This document shows positions 25,694 to 39,430 of a stretch of 64,000 bases of DNA, piece by piece. The position numbers were made by a program, and so were the translations under genes. The notes under the pieces were generated by a model. That model searched no databases. It was not told the origin of the DNA and saw nothing but the letters and a program-made list of their open reading frames with translations. The DNA is from Anarhynchus alexandrinus (lineage: Eukaryota; Chordata; Aves; Charadriiformes; Charadriidae), in the NCBI GenBank assembly GCA_008711295.1, contig VUYV01000329.1:248001-312000 (forward strand), read 5' to 3'. The first letter of the stretch is position 1. Each line of letters opens with the position of its first letter.

Positions 25694-28600
25694 AAGAAGA
25701 TGACAAGAGATGGAATTCTACCATGCATTTAACAACTTGCTACATTTAAAAATGGAGACATTATTTACAAATGAATTTGTCACTACTAATCTTGTATCCC
25801 AGCTAGCAAACCTTACGTTATTATTCTAGCAAATACTGCCCCACTACAGATGTTACTAAAGACATTTTTCAATGTTATAAAATGTCCTACATTAGTTGCT
25901 TTACTGCTGTGGAAGTATTGAATTATATGTTATCATCATAGAATTTCGTACTGATGGCAGGAAAAGTTGAACAAATTGCCTTAAGTAACTTAATGTTGAG
26001 TCAGCTATAAATGTTACCTATGTAGTTTGAGCGTTGTAGCTCATCAAGAATTTTTGTAAAGTATTTTGTGTAGTGCTGCATGTTTAACATGAGGGTATGT
26101 TGTTTCTTTGACATCTTCCTCCCTCACCTCCAGAACTAATCTATTTTTTGAAAAGGTAAATCATAACACTCATTTCCTTTCCTATTACAATATACTGATA
26201 TTTGCTGTTCTTAGAAGTGTTCCTTTGCTCCGTATTAGTTGTTTAAGCTAAGACTGCTTCCACATAGTCCTTATGTTTTTTTCTCCCTCCTTGTTTGAAT
26301 CCTGTATAAGTGACACGCAAGCAAATGAAGTTTGCAATTATATTAGCAGTGTGGATGACTGGTGGAGACTCAGTGAAGTCGAATTTCATTTTTAAACATC
26401 TGAAATATGCATGACGATTGCAACGATTCAATAGAGCTTTAGATCATGGTTGTGATTTTAATAAAGTAAAATGATGGCCATATATAAAGACATTCTATTT
26501 TATTGATGAAGCTGATGCAATAACTTGTGCGATACTGCACAAATTATCGTTTTTATTTCTATTGATTTCATCTCTTCCTATTAAAAATGTCAAATGTGTG
26601 TTATGTTTTTATTCTAGTTAAACCTGACAAACCTAAGGAAGGCTTTATTGCAGATACAGTAAATGCAAGTACTTAAAGTGAGAAAGAAATGACAAAATTT
26701 TCGTTTAAAAGAAAAAACAATCATTCAGGTTAAATTGCAGTTATAAAACAGTAACCTTGTTTCTTACTCCCCCTCTTTAAAAATTTCATAGTATCTTACC
26801 TTGTTTATGTAATGACATGGCTACTTTTAAATAATGACAGCGGCTTGCACCATCAAAATACATATTATAAATTTTGTTCTCAAGGCAAGATAATATGCTT
26901 CCAGGATAATCCAGTCCAAAACCAGAAGTGATGAAATGTAAATTTCATACAGTGTAATTAAATGTGATTAGGCAAATCCAAAATATCAGTACTGGCACAC
27001 TATAAAGGAAAAATATGTTTCATAATAAATATTATAGCCTATATATGTAGCTTATAGTCTTACTGCTAGAAAATATCTAGGTAACATTTTTTCCCTACGG
27101 CATAGGGAAAATATCTTCCACCTTCTTAGGTGATACTTCTTCACTATTGAGGCTGCAACAAAATTTTTTCCCAAAGGATAGCTTAAGTGAATAGTAATGG
27201 ATTAAAAGTCAATTAAGTTCTTGGTTAAAGACCAACACAAATTGGCATGACTAAAGCTTTCCACCACCTGTTCATTTTTCTTTATTAAATTATTGTAATA
27301 GACTCAATCCAACTCCCAAAGGAATAGTGTCTATATCAGAAGTATCATCATAGCTGGCATTAATTGTCATGTTTTTTGGCAGTTCCGGGGAGAAGTTAAC
27401 TGGCGTGAAGACTGAACTATCCTTCCATCCAGAGAAAAGTTACCTTAATGCGGAGTTTAGTAATACTGGCAGAAAGTCTGGTGACTGCCTGTTGGTCTAC
27501 TAACTCTACCTCTGTCAACAGAGTGAAAACAAGCCTTCTCTCTCCAGGTATCTGAGTCTAAAAGCATTCACTAGTCACTATACTTGCACGTGAAGGGAAA
27601 CAAAAATTTTGCAGTCTTTTCAATGTAAGCGGTACCTAGAATCAGCTGCCCAGAATTCTTTAGACTCTTCCAAATCGTTTCATAAACTTCTGTGGTTTTG
27701 TGATGACAACTAGTGCTTTTCCAAGGACCTTGAATGGAGGCTGAATGGATGAAATCAGGTGTTTTAACTACACTATTTCACATAAATATTGTATCATAGA
27801 TATAATCTCTGTTGCCTTTGTTATGAAATATCTAAGTCAGTAAGAACAGCAAAGCTATCTCTCCACAAAACCAGCAAACGGGTGCTTGCTTAAAATGGCG
27901 TCTATGGAGAGTAAACAGAAGCCATAAAAATAAACTGTAAAAATAAGATAGCTGGGCAGCCACCATTGTGACACATAGATTAAAATAAGGAAAAATGATA
28001 GGACCAACATCAAACATTTAAGAGAACATATGAGAGAAGATACATCTAGTTCTAGAAAAAAAAATCATTCAGTAATAAAAAAATAACAAGCAGCAGAGAA
28101 GACTTGGGGTTGTTTTTCCTAACGGTTTCCCTTCTTGATCAGTATAAGGACAATTTACCCTGTTCTCATGATAGTATGTATTCATTTTATTCAGAAGTAG
28201 GAGAGTCTGTTCAGATGTAGGAGATAATATGAAACTATTAGGCTTTATAGATTTTCTCGTTGAGCAGTAGTGGACGCTGTAATTAAGGCACAACGTATAA
28301 ATCAGAGAGTCATAAATTATGAGACTGGAGTAGTCACAATCATCAAATTAGAGCTGCTGAATATCATGGACCATAGGACCTTATGTTTTATGTTTCAAGC
28401 AGATCTTTCAGAGGAAAAAGTCAAGTTTTTGTTATAAATTAAAAATTTAAAATGCAGCAACAGAAATTCTGGCTCAGTCCTAGAGCAACAGTTTGAATGG
28501 GTGATTATTAGAGTTTCTATGATTAATGAAGTTTTGAATTGGTGATGAAAAAAAACTTGAATTCAAAACAAAAATGTTTGGTTCAATCTTGGAACAGAAC

Positions 28601-28833
28601 ATATGGTGTTTCTCTATCCATATTAAAGAAATAGAGGCTGAAAGCTGCCAGCTATGTATAATCTGTATTCTAGTCCTTGGCTAAAGAATAACCCTGGGGG
28701 CTGATTTCAGCCTTTTTGTTACTGATCATCTAGCAGCCTGATCATAGCAGCAGGTAGGATAAAGGTTTTCTCTTGATCCTTCCTTGCCCTTTTGTCATGA
28801 TTTTCTTTTCTGTCCTCAGGCTTGTTTCAATTC

Positions 28834-28856
28834 TTTTTTTTTTTTTTTTTTTTTTT
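28834..28856 (+). repeat. T23 homopolymer
   Basis: Uninterrupted run of 23 T. Read on the minus strand it is an A-tail, but there is no AATAAA signal just upstream on that strand and no recognisable gene copy beside it, so I see no support for a processed pseudogene. Confidence 0.9.
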
Positions 28857-29880
28857 GTTTCTACCAATTGTACATTGTTTGGATTCTCTCTTAAGTCTTG
28901 GTTACTTTCTCATAAGCAACCTAAGAACTCTCATGAGGCAGATGCGTATCCTAACCAAAAGGAGGACAATGTGTCCCAGCCAAACAGTCAGGAGGGACAG
29001 GGATCAATTGCACTAAGGCACAACATATTCCTATCTTCAGTTACAAACTCTGAGGCATTGCAGCTGAATGTCTCGGAGCCATCTTGTCTCATCTGGTGTC
29101 ATGGATTTTAGTCCTCTTGTAGTTTCATTTTTTTTCCAAGGAGAATGTACCTGTCTACTAGAGATCCAAATGAAACTAAATAACCTACAAGAGATGTGTA
29201 CTCATAGATTTGTCATCCGCTTCTTGTGCGTTACTAATTTTTTAAACAATGCTAACTACTCATTCTGATAAATTTCAGATGCATTCTGACATAAAAAGAA
29301 AATTCAATTTAAGGATTTTTTTGGGAGACGCTGCAGAGAATGGAAATGAAAGGGGAAAGAAAGCCAAAATCAAATAGAGGAAAATTGACCAGAGAAAATG
29401 CAGTAGGCAAATCAAATGTAGAGTCAAAATTAAAAGTCTGAAGGGATGATGAAATATGAAACAGCCCCGCACTCACGCTGCATCCCGGAACCAGGATTGT
29501 GGGGAGCAGTGCAAAACACTCCAGCTTCAGCTATAGAAACCTATTTTGGAAGTTTCTGCAGTCCTGTGAGCCAGAAGGCATGTCTAGCCCTGAATTAAAT
29601 AAAATGAAATTACAGCAAAAAGAACCAACCTTTTAACTCTCTTTGCTCATTTCCTGTTTTTCTGTAATTTCAGGAGATTTGAGTTTGGAAATGTTGAACT
29701 TAATAATCTTTTGGACACTACATGTCCCTGTATTAGCAAAACTATGTTCTCAGCTTTAAAAAAAAGAAAATAATACATATTCCTAGCAATTCTAAGTGGT
29801 TTTGTGCAGAAGTGTCCTAGTTTACCACTCTTTCTGGACTGGTTTGGTCAAAGCATTTTGGGGGAACTTTTTATTTAAGA

Positions 29881-30165
29881 AAATAAAGCTGAGAGGATAC
29901 TATCAAGATTTACAAAATCAGGAAGGTGGTAAATGCAGGAGTGTTGTCCACCAAATTTCACAGAACTAAAATTAGAGGGCAATCACTGAAACTGCTAGGA
30001 GACATGATTAAATTAGACAAAAGGCAGTATTTTTTCTCAGTAGGAACTAAACTTGTGGAATTTGTGGCCACAGCAGGTTGCAGAGTAAACACTATCAGTA
30101 GATTCAAAGCGGGGTTAGACATGGATAGGTAATAGCAGGAGCAGGCAAGCATGAACCTTTTACGT
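29881..30165 (+). mobile_element. Ancient CR1-like LINE 3' fragment
   Basis: About 285 bp resembling the end of ORF2 and start of the 3' tail of an old reptilian/avian CR1 subfamily, seen in better-preserved form in turtles. Diagnostic ordered matches include CTATCAAGATTTACAAAATC (29901-29920), the CACCAAATTTCA segment at about 29949, GGCAGTATTTTTTCTCA at about 30023, CTTGTGGAATTTGTGG at about 30052 and GATTCAAAGCGGGGTTAGAC (30101-30120). A 68-codon frame survives at 29926-30132, but upstream parts are missing and no complete domain remains. The element's usual 3' terminus is not clear. The subfamily assignment is from memory. Confidence 0.65.
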
Positions 30166-33100
30166 CCCTGACTCAACATGAATGCTAAGGAATACAGGGG
30201 GAGTGGATTACTCGCAGCGGCCGTGTTGTGTGTCCTCCCTAAATGGCTTCTCTTTTCTCTCTGTCTGGAAAGCAGACCAATGTTCTTAATCTCTTTTCAA
30301 AAAAACTGCAGAAAATGTAAATAATTTGTTTGTCAATTCAGCTGGATTTCTCACCAGACACAGTCAAAACTCAAAGGCAAAATTTTTGGGGTTTTACAGA
30401 TTTAAGCTGTAGGCAGAAAACAAAATAAAACAAAGCAAAAAACTTTCAAATGTTTTTTCTATGTTTTTTTCCAGACATTACTGGAAATGACAGGAATGAG
30501 AAACAGGACTTGCAAATAACTGTCTTAATCTTTCAACTAACATGATAAAATATTTAGCTAATTCAGTTTTCTTTTCTTTTAGATTACTTGCAGTCTAGAT
30601 TCTGCTATTTGCCTCTGTCATCATCCAGAATCTTGGAGGTAATTTATTTATAACTAAATTTGTTTCATTCGTTAGTTATTTTAACATTTAAGTTAGCATT
30701 GAAGAAGCACCTCCTACAGACACATGAAATTCTCTGCCAACTGAGAATAGAATTACAGGGTCAGTAATGCTGCAAACCTCCCAAATCTCTGTCCGTGTCT
30801 ATTGCTAGGAATAAAAAATTAATTCATTTGCTTTGCCTTTTTTTGCCTATCGGCAGTATATATGAGTAACTAGATAGGTAATATATCGGCATGGTAAGTC
30901 AAGTTTTGAACATTATATTCCTCTGCAGTGATATCCAGGGAAAATAATCGCAAATCATAAAGCTATTCAGTGCTACCTGGTTTTCTCAGACCAAGTCCCT
31001 CACAGTGCAAAGTTAAATTCCTGAGAACTTCCTGAGAATGCAAAGAAAGGATATACTTCTAACAGTATGCACAGATGGCTTCATTGTGCTTGTCACTAAA
31101 AATACTTTTACAAATTGCTTTAAAGTGAAAGAACATTTTTAGGGAATTCTAATTCTTGTTTTCTAGAAGAAAATGGCAAATTCAGATTTTTGTGTTTTTT
31201 ACAAGGGGAAAGTATATGCAATCTAATAAATACTTTGCGTGGCTAATGTCATACAATGTCAAACACATACGTGACTTGAATATTCTTTTTTATATAACTT
31301 TGATTATAATACCACTGTTGGCCTTACTTGGCAAAATCTTTTTTCATAGACAAGGCTTAATCATTCTTACAGGCAGAAGAACAAATACACCACATGTGTA
31401 AACTTTATCTTGGATTTAATGTTTCGGTCTTATTAGGCAAGTTGTCCAGAAGGGGTCTCATATTGTCACTTCCTCACATGTTTTATCTTCTGGCTATCTC
31501 ATGGATTTATTGCTGTTTGTGTTACTTCAGCTGTAACCTGGACAATGTTGTCAATTGTGACTCAATAAATCGCTACAGCAAACAGCAGACGTGTAAAGAA
31601 GAGTTCAGATGTAAAAAGAAGTGAAACAAAGGGGGTGGAAAATGGTGATTTCATGTTTGCCCATTATTTTTCTTTAAAGATTTAAATAGAGTGTATTACT
31701 GAGGGTGAGAATATAAGAATATAATAAAATGCATTTTTGAGATAATTCTTTTCCAGAAATTTAAATTTTCAGTTAGCACCACCATAGCAGAAGCTGGGAT
31801 ACTGTGATTTTACCAGACATCTTTCCAATATCTTCTAAATTTGTATAGAGCCTTCTTGTTTACATGCTTATTAAATTATTTGTTATTCCAACACTCTCTG
31901 GCAGAGAATGAGTTTTAGAAGATTAATAACATCTTAAAAAGCTGGAAATAAACTCAGTATATCATTGCTTAATTTGGCATTATATCACGGTGTTTACATT
32001 AGCGTGAATAATAGTAGAGAGCATCTGAGACGGAAGCATAGGGACTGTGATTCTGCTAAGTGAAGTCTTACTGTACAGACAATGGCAATACAGAATGCAT
32101 TTTGAAGGTGTAAGCGTTGTAAATTATGCTGCCGTATTTTTCCAAGAAGGAGGAAGGAAAATTTTGGGGGATTCTTCACTATTTTCTCTATGGTACTTGC
32201 TGTCCAAAAGTCTCCATTTTAGGTGACTCATCTTGTAAAGTGAGGTAGTTCAATTAAACACTTTTAGAAAGATTTTATCTTTCATTGTCATACAAAGCTC
32301 TAAATGTGAGTACAAGGACATAATTAGAACAATGTATATTTGCAGAAAAGCAAATGCTACTTCAAAGTTTGTTGCAAGTTTGTAATCTAGACTCAGTTAC
32401 CTTGTAATTATTATTGATGGTATTTCCTTTAGAATCTTTGATTATTGTTTGTATTCCTAATTAAGAACAAGTATACCATTATGTTTCAGATTGCATGCCA
32501 ATAAAACAATGTTCAGGACATTATGAAAAAGCCCCCTGTTCCTGTGACCCCTCGGAAATCAGACACAAATTTTTAAGGGAACATCTTGAGACACAGATTT
32601 TCCAAGATGTACTTTTATATTTAGGTTCCTAAACTATTGTAAAAAAAAATATTTTTAGTGATTTTAAAGGAAAACACATATGAAAAATGACCTGGAGCTT
32701 GCATATTGGGTTCCAGCCCTTTTTACCTCCAGTGTAAGTCTGACAAAGATAATGTTCAAAATGAATTAATATTTCTTTAGTTCCCTGTGTTTTGTTTGGT
32801 TTTGTTGCTCTTAATTAAATACTTCCCATCAGCACTGTGAAGTAGAAAGTGAATTATTTTAATAGTATTATAATTACGAGATTAGCAAAGTTCAGTCGAT
32901 ATTTTATCTCCTACCCTGGTTTACTGTCACATTAAACTCATAACATTAAATTTTATCTCCTCTGTAAAAGCTAGGAATAGTTTTCAGCTGTGAGATGGTG
33001 CGGAAGATTTAGGAGTTGTAAACCACTTGGGACATCTTTCCTGTGTCCTTACACCTCCTGGAAGTTTCCTCAGGAAGACCTGAAAAGTATTTCAAAAATG

Positions 33101-36100
33101 TTTAGATTAACTTACTTTTTCATTTCTCTTCCTTGGAGTAGAGGATCCAAAAATGGAAATGCTTAGTCCTAGGTATGTCAAATGCCTCCAGATATAAATT
33201 ATAGGGCAAATCAGGAATATGTTTGATGATGTGTCTGAAGAAGTTTTCTCCTATTCATAGTAGTCATTTGAAGTGTCAACAGTAATGTAAGTAGAAGAAT
33301 AATTAGATTCAAGGTATGCAATACTGTTAGACAAGGTCGTTTAGTTCTACTTGCTTTAACTGGACAGAATTTGAAATCTTTCTCTAGTCCACTGACTACA
33401 ACGGGAGTGATGCAAGACAAGCAAACTGCGTTTTGGCTGAACTCATATTTATCACAGCATAATAGTAAAATAATTTGAATGGTAAATTATAGATTATAAT
33501 TGTAAAATTATAGTGAAAAGCAAAATTATTAAATGCACGCATCTAAATAAGGTAGCATTACAGTAATCTAGCTGATTTTAAGGTGGTAGAGCATTATCCG
33601 GTAATTTCTGCACAAACTCATACTCTTGTTCAGCTGCAGCATCTATTTAGACAGAATGAAGAGCTATTAGAGAAGTTGCTGTTAAGTCTAATTAATATAA
33701 TTAAAAATAAAAGTGCTGTATTTCTTCTCTGTTTTTGTTTAACTTCAAAGGTGAAACACTGAATTTTGCTTTTTCTTTGCTAATCTCACTTTGCTAGACA
33801 GAAAATACCTGTCATACCTCTTTTAATGCAGATATGTGACTATCATAAAGCTACAGCCTAAATTTGCCTTGAATAAGCAAAACAGATGCACTTTCCAAAA
33901 CTCATCTCATTACTAAGCTGTTTCAAATATTTTGTCTATTGTAAATTAAGAATACCAGAACTTTTCTGACCTGTGTTCCATAAAAATCTCAGTCTATTAT
34001 CTAAAGAGGAAATAGCACTTTCCTGCTTGCTCTGCTCTTTATACGTTGGAGAATTGTGTTTTCTCACTTAGTTACATTTTCATGCTAGAAACTCACATGC
34101 AGTCACCCATCTACCACGAACCTGAAAGTCTTAACCTCCACCCCATGCGCTGTGAAGTGACTTAGATTCCTTGTTGCCAACAATGAGCTTGTTTCTAGAT
34201 GTGGAATGTAACCCTAGTTCTTCACATTAGAGATGCCTGACCAGTAACTGAGCTATGAATTTTTCATTCCCTTTTGACATTGTATCCTTGTTTCATTTGT
34301 TATGAAAGCAAATAAATTTTAGTTTCGGTTATTAAGGGTTGAGGGAGGTGGTGGGGTGTTTCGGTTTTTTTTATCATCAAAAGCATTCATAATAAAAGTT
34401 TGGGCTATTTTAAACACAAACTTATGAAATTGAAAGAATACTGATCAAAATTTCCTGTCTTATCTTGTCTCTGCTAATAGTACAGATTTTTCTCTGCTTG
34501 TTTCAGGCTTTGAGAAAAGCAGTATGAATTCTGCTAAGTCATGTTAAGTGGGAAAAAGAGGGTGTTGAAGTGTTTGCCTTTTTGCCAGGAGAAAGTTTTG
34601 TGACATGCAGTGCTTCAGCATTGAAAGAGTTGAATAATTCTGGTTGCGAGAGTTGCGTGGTCTCACTAAACAACTCACATCACTACATCTTGAGGTACAT
34701 CAACAACAAGTGATCTGTAAAAGAATCCTAATGTTAGTTTTCTCTCACTTTTTTGCTGATTTTTGTGAGGTTTTTATTATCTGAAACTGTACAATTTCAG
34801 TTTTCATTGAGTGAGTGGCATTTATTGCTATAGCCAGACTAATAATTCAGGCAACAAGCTGTTCATGGACTGAGAACCAACTCATATTTTTCGTTTTTAG
34901 GTTGCTGACACATCTCTCTCTCCTAGATGTAGCGGCAAAATATTTGAGACTCAAGAGAAATACAAGTCATAAACTAGATGCAAAGGAAAACACACAACCC
35001 TGCCCAAATCCTCAAAACCCTCATGCAGTAGTTAATTTGTTCTGAAGTAAATTCAAAATGTATATGACTTTTTTGGAGGGAGGAGGGGAACAATAACACT
35101 TTTTTTATTTAATTCAGCATTGTCAGTGGTAGAATTTGGTTAAATATTTACGAGGGTGCGTAGAGTATGGTAGAATATTTTGCAAAAATACATATTGTGT
35201 TATATCCATGCACAATTAGATAAGTGTTCAGTGCTTTGCAGAGAAAGCCAGTCTTGGAGGCCTTTTTTAATTCTTTTCTCTGTTTTTCTTTAAGCTGCTG
35301 GCAGCAGAAGATGTGATTGAAACCTTGCTTTATTGATAAGTAAGTCGCCTACAACAAACACCTAATTTACTTTATCTTTTGTTATAAATTAGAAGGGATT
35401 CTATTGTGGATTCAGTCATGCACAGGTGACCTCATTTATTTCTTAATTACAACCATCAAATTCTGAAATGCTACTGAGGTGTCACAGCTGAGACTGAAAT
35501 AGCCCAAAATGTGACTTTTCAGTCCTCTGACCATAGTGAAGTCAGTTCACGGATACTGAAGTTCTTTCGGTGTAAGCTGTGTTTTGTCACAAATCCACTT
35601 GACTCTCTTTTTGGATTATCAGGTTGTGTGGATTTACTCTCGCAATTCAACCTGAAGTTTTTAGAATCTCTGGTGTGTGATTTTAGCCATGCTTGCTTTT
35701 TGAAATTTCTATTGAAAATATGCCTGCCACATACTTGCTTGTGACAATCTCAGTTTAAAAAATTGTCCACTGGAGATCCGTGTGAAAAGAGTCAGTAGGC
35801 TGGTAACACTGGTGTCGTGCATCGCCTTTATTTCTCGTGCTTGTAGTGGTTGAGCTGCTGCCCAGACGCCTGTGGGTTTCAGAAATGTGCTCAAAAACAA
35901 AGTTCCCTCCCTGCAGTTCTTCTTGCGTCTATGCAGACAACTTTTCCACTACGGATATTCCTGTGTTTCTCTCACAGGACTAAGAAATCATGTTGTCATA
36001 AAAATTTTTTTCAGACTGTATCTGTAAATTTTTCGTATTTGGAAAACAAATTGTAAATCTAGCCACCATTAACATCCACAGGTTCAGCAGTAGAGAACCT

Positions 36101-37862
36101 TTTACTGCCTGAACTGAATGCATCAGTTCTAAAGTGTTTCCTTCACTGGTCCTACAAAACGCCTTCACCCCTAGAAGTTCTTGCTAACCACTGCTCTCAA
36201 GTTGTTTGTACTGATCTTCTGTGGCTTTGGAGAGCAGAAAGTATGCTGCTGATTCCCTGTTGTATCTGCACCGCTTGTGGATATTTATAAACGTTCATAG
36301 GCATGTGGTTGTTGCCCATGGTATCTTTGCTTTGTTATTTATGCTGATGTTTTGACCAGAACTTTTATACCAGTACGCTAACTGTACATTGAAAAGGAAT
36401 CAGGTAAGGGATACTGCTGATGCAATATGTTCACTGTGATACTCTTAGAGGAGTTACTGACTACGACAGTTAGCAGTCTTAGGGCAAATAGAGTTTGAAA
36501 ATCTTTTGAAAGCGCAGAACGTGTCCAATTCTGCAAGTCCTCCTTTGGCTTTATAAATTGCATTTGTCTAGCAAATCATTGAGTCTGTCTAAAAAGATAC
36601 CTAAAAAACATAAGTAGGTTAGAGAGGTAGGGCAATGAATATTTTGGGTAATAGATTAGAGATGCAGAATTTCTGGAAGTGACTAAGAGCAATCCTTATT
36701 AACATGAAGGTTAACGAGTTGCTCCTTGCATCTGTGACAAATAGATGGTTTAATGCTGAACTCAAGTAACAGGAGCACCTGGCAGTCAATGTTGTTAACA
36801 GGAGCGGCTAACATTAATTTGGTTAATAAGTGAGCAACACTAGAGAGTTTAGCTTTTATGCATTAAATGCAGTGAGGCCTTCCTATCTAGCAGCAGAACA
36901 ATGACTATCTAAAAGTTAATTTAAGCTCTTTGTCAGAGGCAGCAAATCAACCCAGACATCAGCTGTATTTCTTAGAGAGTAGACATCAACATTTAAGAGG
37001 GATGTCATTGGGAGTGGGAGAGAAAAATTGAAAGAAACCCTCAAAAACCCTTAAAGCATAGCACCTGGGAACCTTCAGGTGCATGCAAGATTGTAAGAGA
37101 AGGCTTTAAAACAAGACAGGTGAAGCCCTAGTGTGAATTAAGAACAGCTGTGGTGAAATGGTGACACGGCTGCTCTCATTGCCTTGCAGTCAGTTTCAGG
37201 GTGAGAATTCAGCCTGCTGGTGGATGTGTTTCTTGGTGGTTGCTCTACATTGTCTATCTCATTTTTTGTCTCCAGGACCTGAAAATAATAATTTGTCGGT
37301 TCTGTGGTAAAGAAGTGAGACAAGTACCGATGGAGCAGAGGAGCTGAAGATGTGTTAATTTTTGCTGATGGTCAGGTACGTGGTTGATGTTCTGTTGGGT
37401 GCTGGTGGTGTTTTCGCACACGTTTTGTATGCTGTTGTTTGGGTTTGTTTCCTCTTCCCTTCTCCATTTGCTGGGACTCAGATGCTTAATCTGCAGGCAA
37501 ATGTTCCTTACTTCTTGCGTAGGCTTCTGAAGGGGGGAGAGAAAAGTATGACGATTCGAGGCAGTGACATTTAAAAGTTGTAACACCTAACAATTAGAAA
37601 AAAGAGATCTTACTACCTCTGTGTGTCTTTCACCCTCCTGTTCATAATTCTTTTACATAGACAGTCTGTGATGAGTAGATACTTATTTATGTTCTCCCAC
37701 TGTTTTTTTTTCTGCATCTCTATGTATTCTTTTGAGAAGGAAGGTGAGGGCAGATGAAGTCAAAGAAATAATTTAGGCAAATGAATATTTATAAGGTTAT
37801 TTTGTGATTGTTGGGAAATGTGTGAAGTTCTTCCCTATCACTTAAGTCTTATGATTCTTGGA

Positions 37863-37955
37863 GTTTTGGGTTGTACTTTTTTTGGTTTGGTGGAGAGTTT
37901 TTATGGTTTGTTTTTTATGGGGTTTTGGGTTTGGTTTTTTTTGTGTTCCATGAAA
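37863..37955 (+). repeat. T/G-rich low-complexity tract
   Basis: About 90 nt composed mainly of T and G, with repeated GGTTTG and GGGTTT-like units but no fixed period. It is low-complexity DNA. Confidence 0.8.
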
Positions 37956-39404
37956 GAGTTTTAAGTGGTCAGTCCAGGTAGTGAATTTTTAAATTATTAA
38001 AACCTACCTTATATAGAGTATACAGCTGTGGACAATACTCACCCTGAAATGACACTGATCTCTGTATGTTACCCGGTTTTTAAATAGAATAAGTACATTA
38101 GGATGAGCAAAAATGTTTTAGAAAGGTGCTTCTTCTAGCATTAATGACTTGGCTACAATATCAAAGATAACGAAAAACAAACAAACTTGTAGTTGTGTCA
38201 GGAATATGTTTCAAATAAAAGACTTGGTATTTTGCTTCTTATTTCCTTTTCTGTCTTTACATTTTCCCCTTTCTGGTTATCTGTTGGAGTGCTGTAAACT
38301 ATATTAGCTCAGAACGGTGTTATCTAAGGTGGTTTGATCAAATGAATTGGTACTGTTATGTAATTAGTATGCACTGACCAGAACCATAACTGAGGGATTA
38401 AGATAAAAATGCTTTGCACGCTTTTATGTCTATAGGAGGTTGGTAATTTGTGCCTCTTGTGATCACGTGGCTTTCTTCAAATTGGGGGTTACTGGAAAAC
38501 ATACAGTGCATTTTAATTCTGCCTGGATTATATCATACACTGTAGAAGGTTTTCCATTTTTTTTCTTTTTAAACTTTTAGTCTTTGATTTTATTTTAAAA
38601 CGTTTTGCTGGATTTATTTGATTTGCTTTTTATCTGGTTTTGTAGAAGGCTGAGGATAAGGTAGACAAGAAAGTGGGGGAGTTATTAGTATACATGATAT
38701 AACTGTATTTTGTCTTTAATGAGTGTAGGAGATGTCTACCGATAGTTAACTAACCTTTAGGTAAGGCATAAATCTTCACTATTGTGAAATATGTCAGAAG
38801 CATGTTATGAACAACTCTGAGTCATTTTGTTTATACGCTTAGACAAATCTTTTGGTGAATATACTTCAATCGTGAGTTCCATAAGGAAAGACAAAAATAA
38901 TCACTTCCTTGTGAAATTCTGTGTTTCTTTCTGAAGATGTCCACACTGATTTATCTTGTGCGAACAAATCAAATGACAGTTTGCCCACATTTTGTTTGTG
39001 TTTATGTAAATATGCTGTATTTGCAGATCTGATCTAAAATATTCCATCACACATGTTTTTCTTATGCACAAGAATAACTCCTACAGGAAAATGAAATCTT
39101 GCAACAAAGGAGCAATAATAAATATAGGAGGAATTTCATAAATAGCTGTTTGTTTTCTGAATAAATAAAACAATTTCTTTCTATTGTTCTCTTGTGTCAC
39201 TCCAGAAGCAACTTGTTGAAATTCTGAGGATAGCTAGAATGATGATTTTTTTTTTTTAATTTATTTTATTTTTTCAAACTTGTGATTGAGTCTGTCCCCT
39301 AGGTATTGCTAACTTATTCTGGCTGATTGTAAGCTCCCCATTCACTTCTGAGAAGCAGAAAAACCTTTGAGGTTGACCAGACTGTGCCTAAATCAAAAGT
39401 ATTT

Positions 39405-39430
39405 AAAAAAAAAAAAAAAAAATAAATAAA
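39405..39430 (+). repeat. A18 run followed by TAAATAAA
   Basis: Uninterrupted A18 at 39405-39422, then short A/T units. No retrotransposed gene copy was recognised upstream, so it is treated as a simple repeat. Confidence 0.85.

Larger units (their letters stand above)
19791..29880. other. Non-coding DNA, no gene recognised
   Basis: About 10 kb with no supportable gene. Open frames reach 112 codons at 28773-29111 on the plus strand, but that frame includes a T23 run translated as poly-phenylalanine and is not credible. Simple repeats are listed separately (20749-20853, 25645-25693, 28834-28856). The rest is unique AT-rich sequence with no transposon I recognise. Confidence 0.65.

Noticed and set aside
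28834..28856. T23 run as the A-tail of a minus-strand processed pseudogene
   Set aside because: No polyadenylation signal or recognisable gene sequence lies beside it, and such pseudogenes are rare in birds.
28773..29111. 112-codon plus-strand open frame
   Set aside because: It spans the T23 homopolymer and its translation is dominated by a phenylalanine run; two other overlapping frames are open for the same reason.
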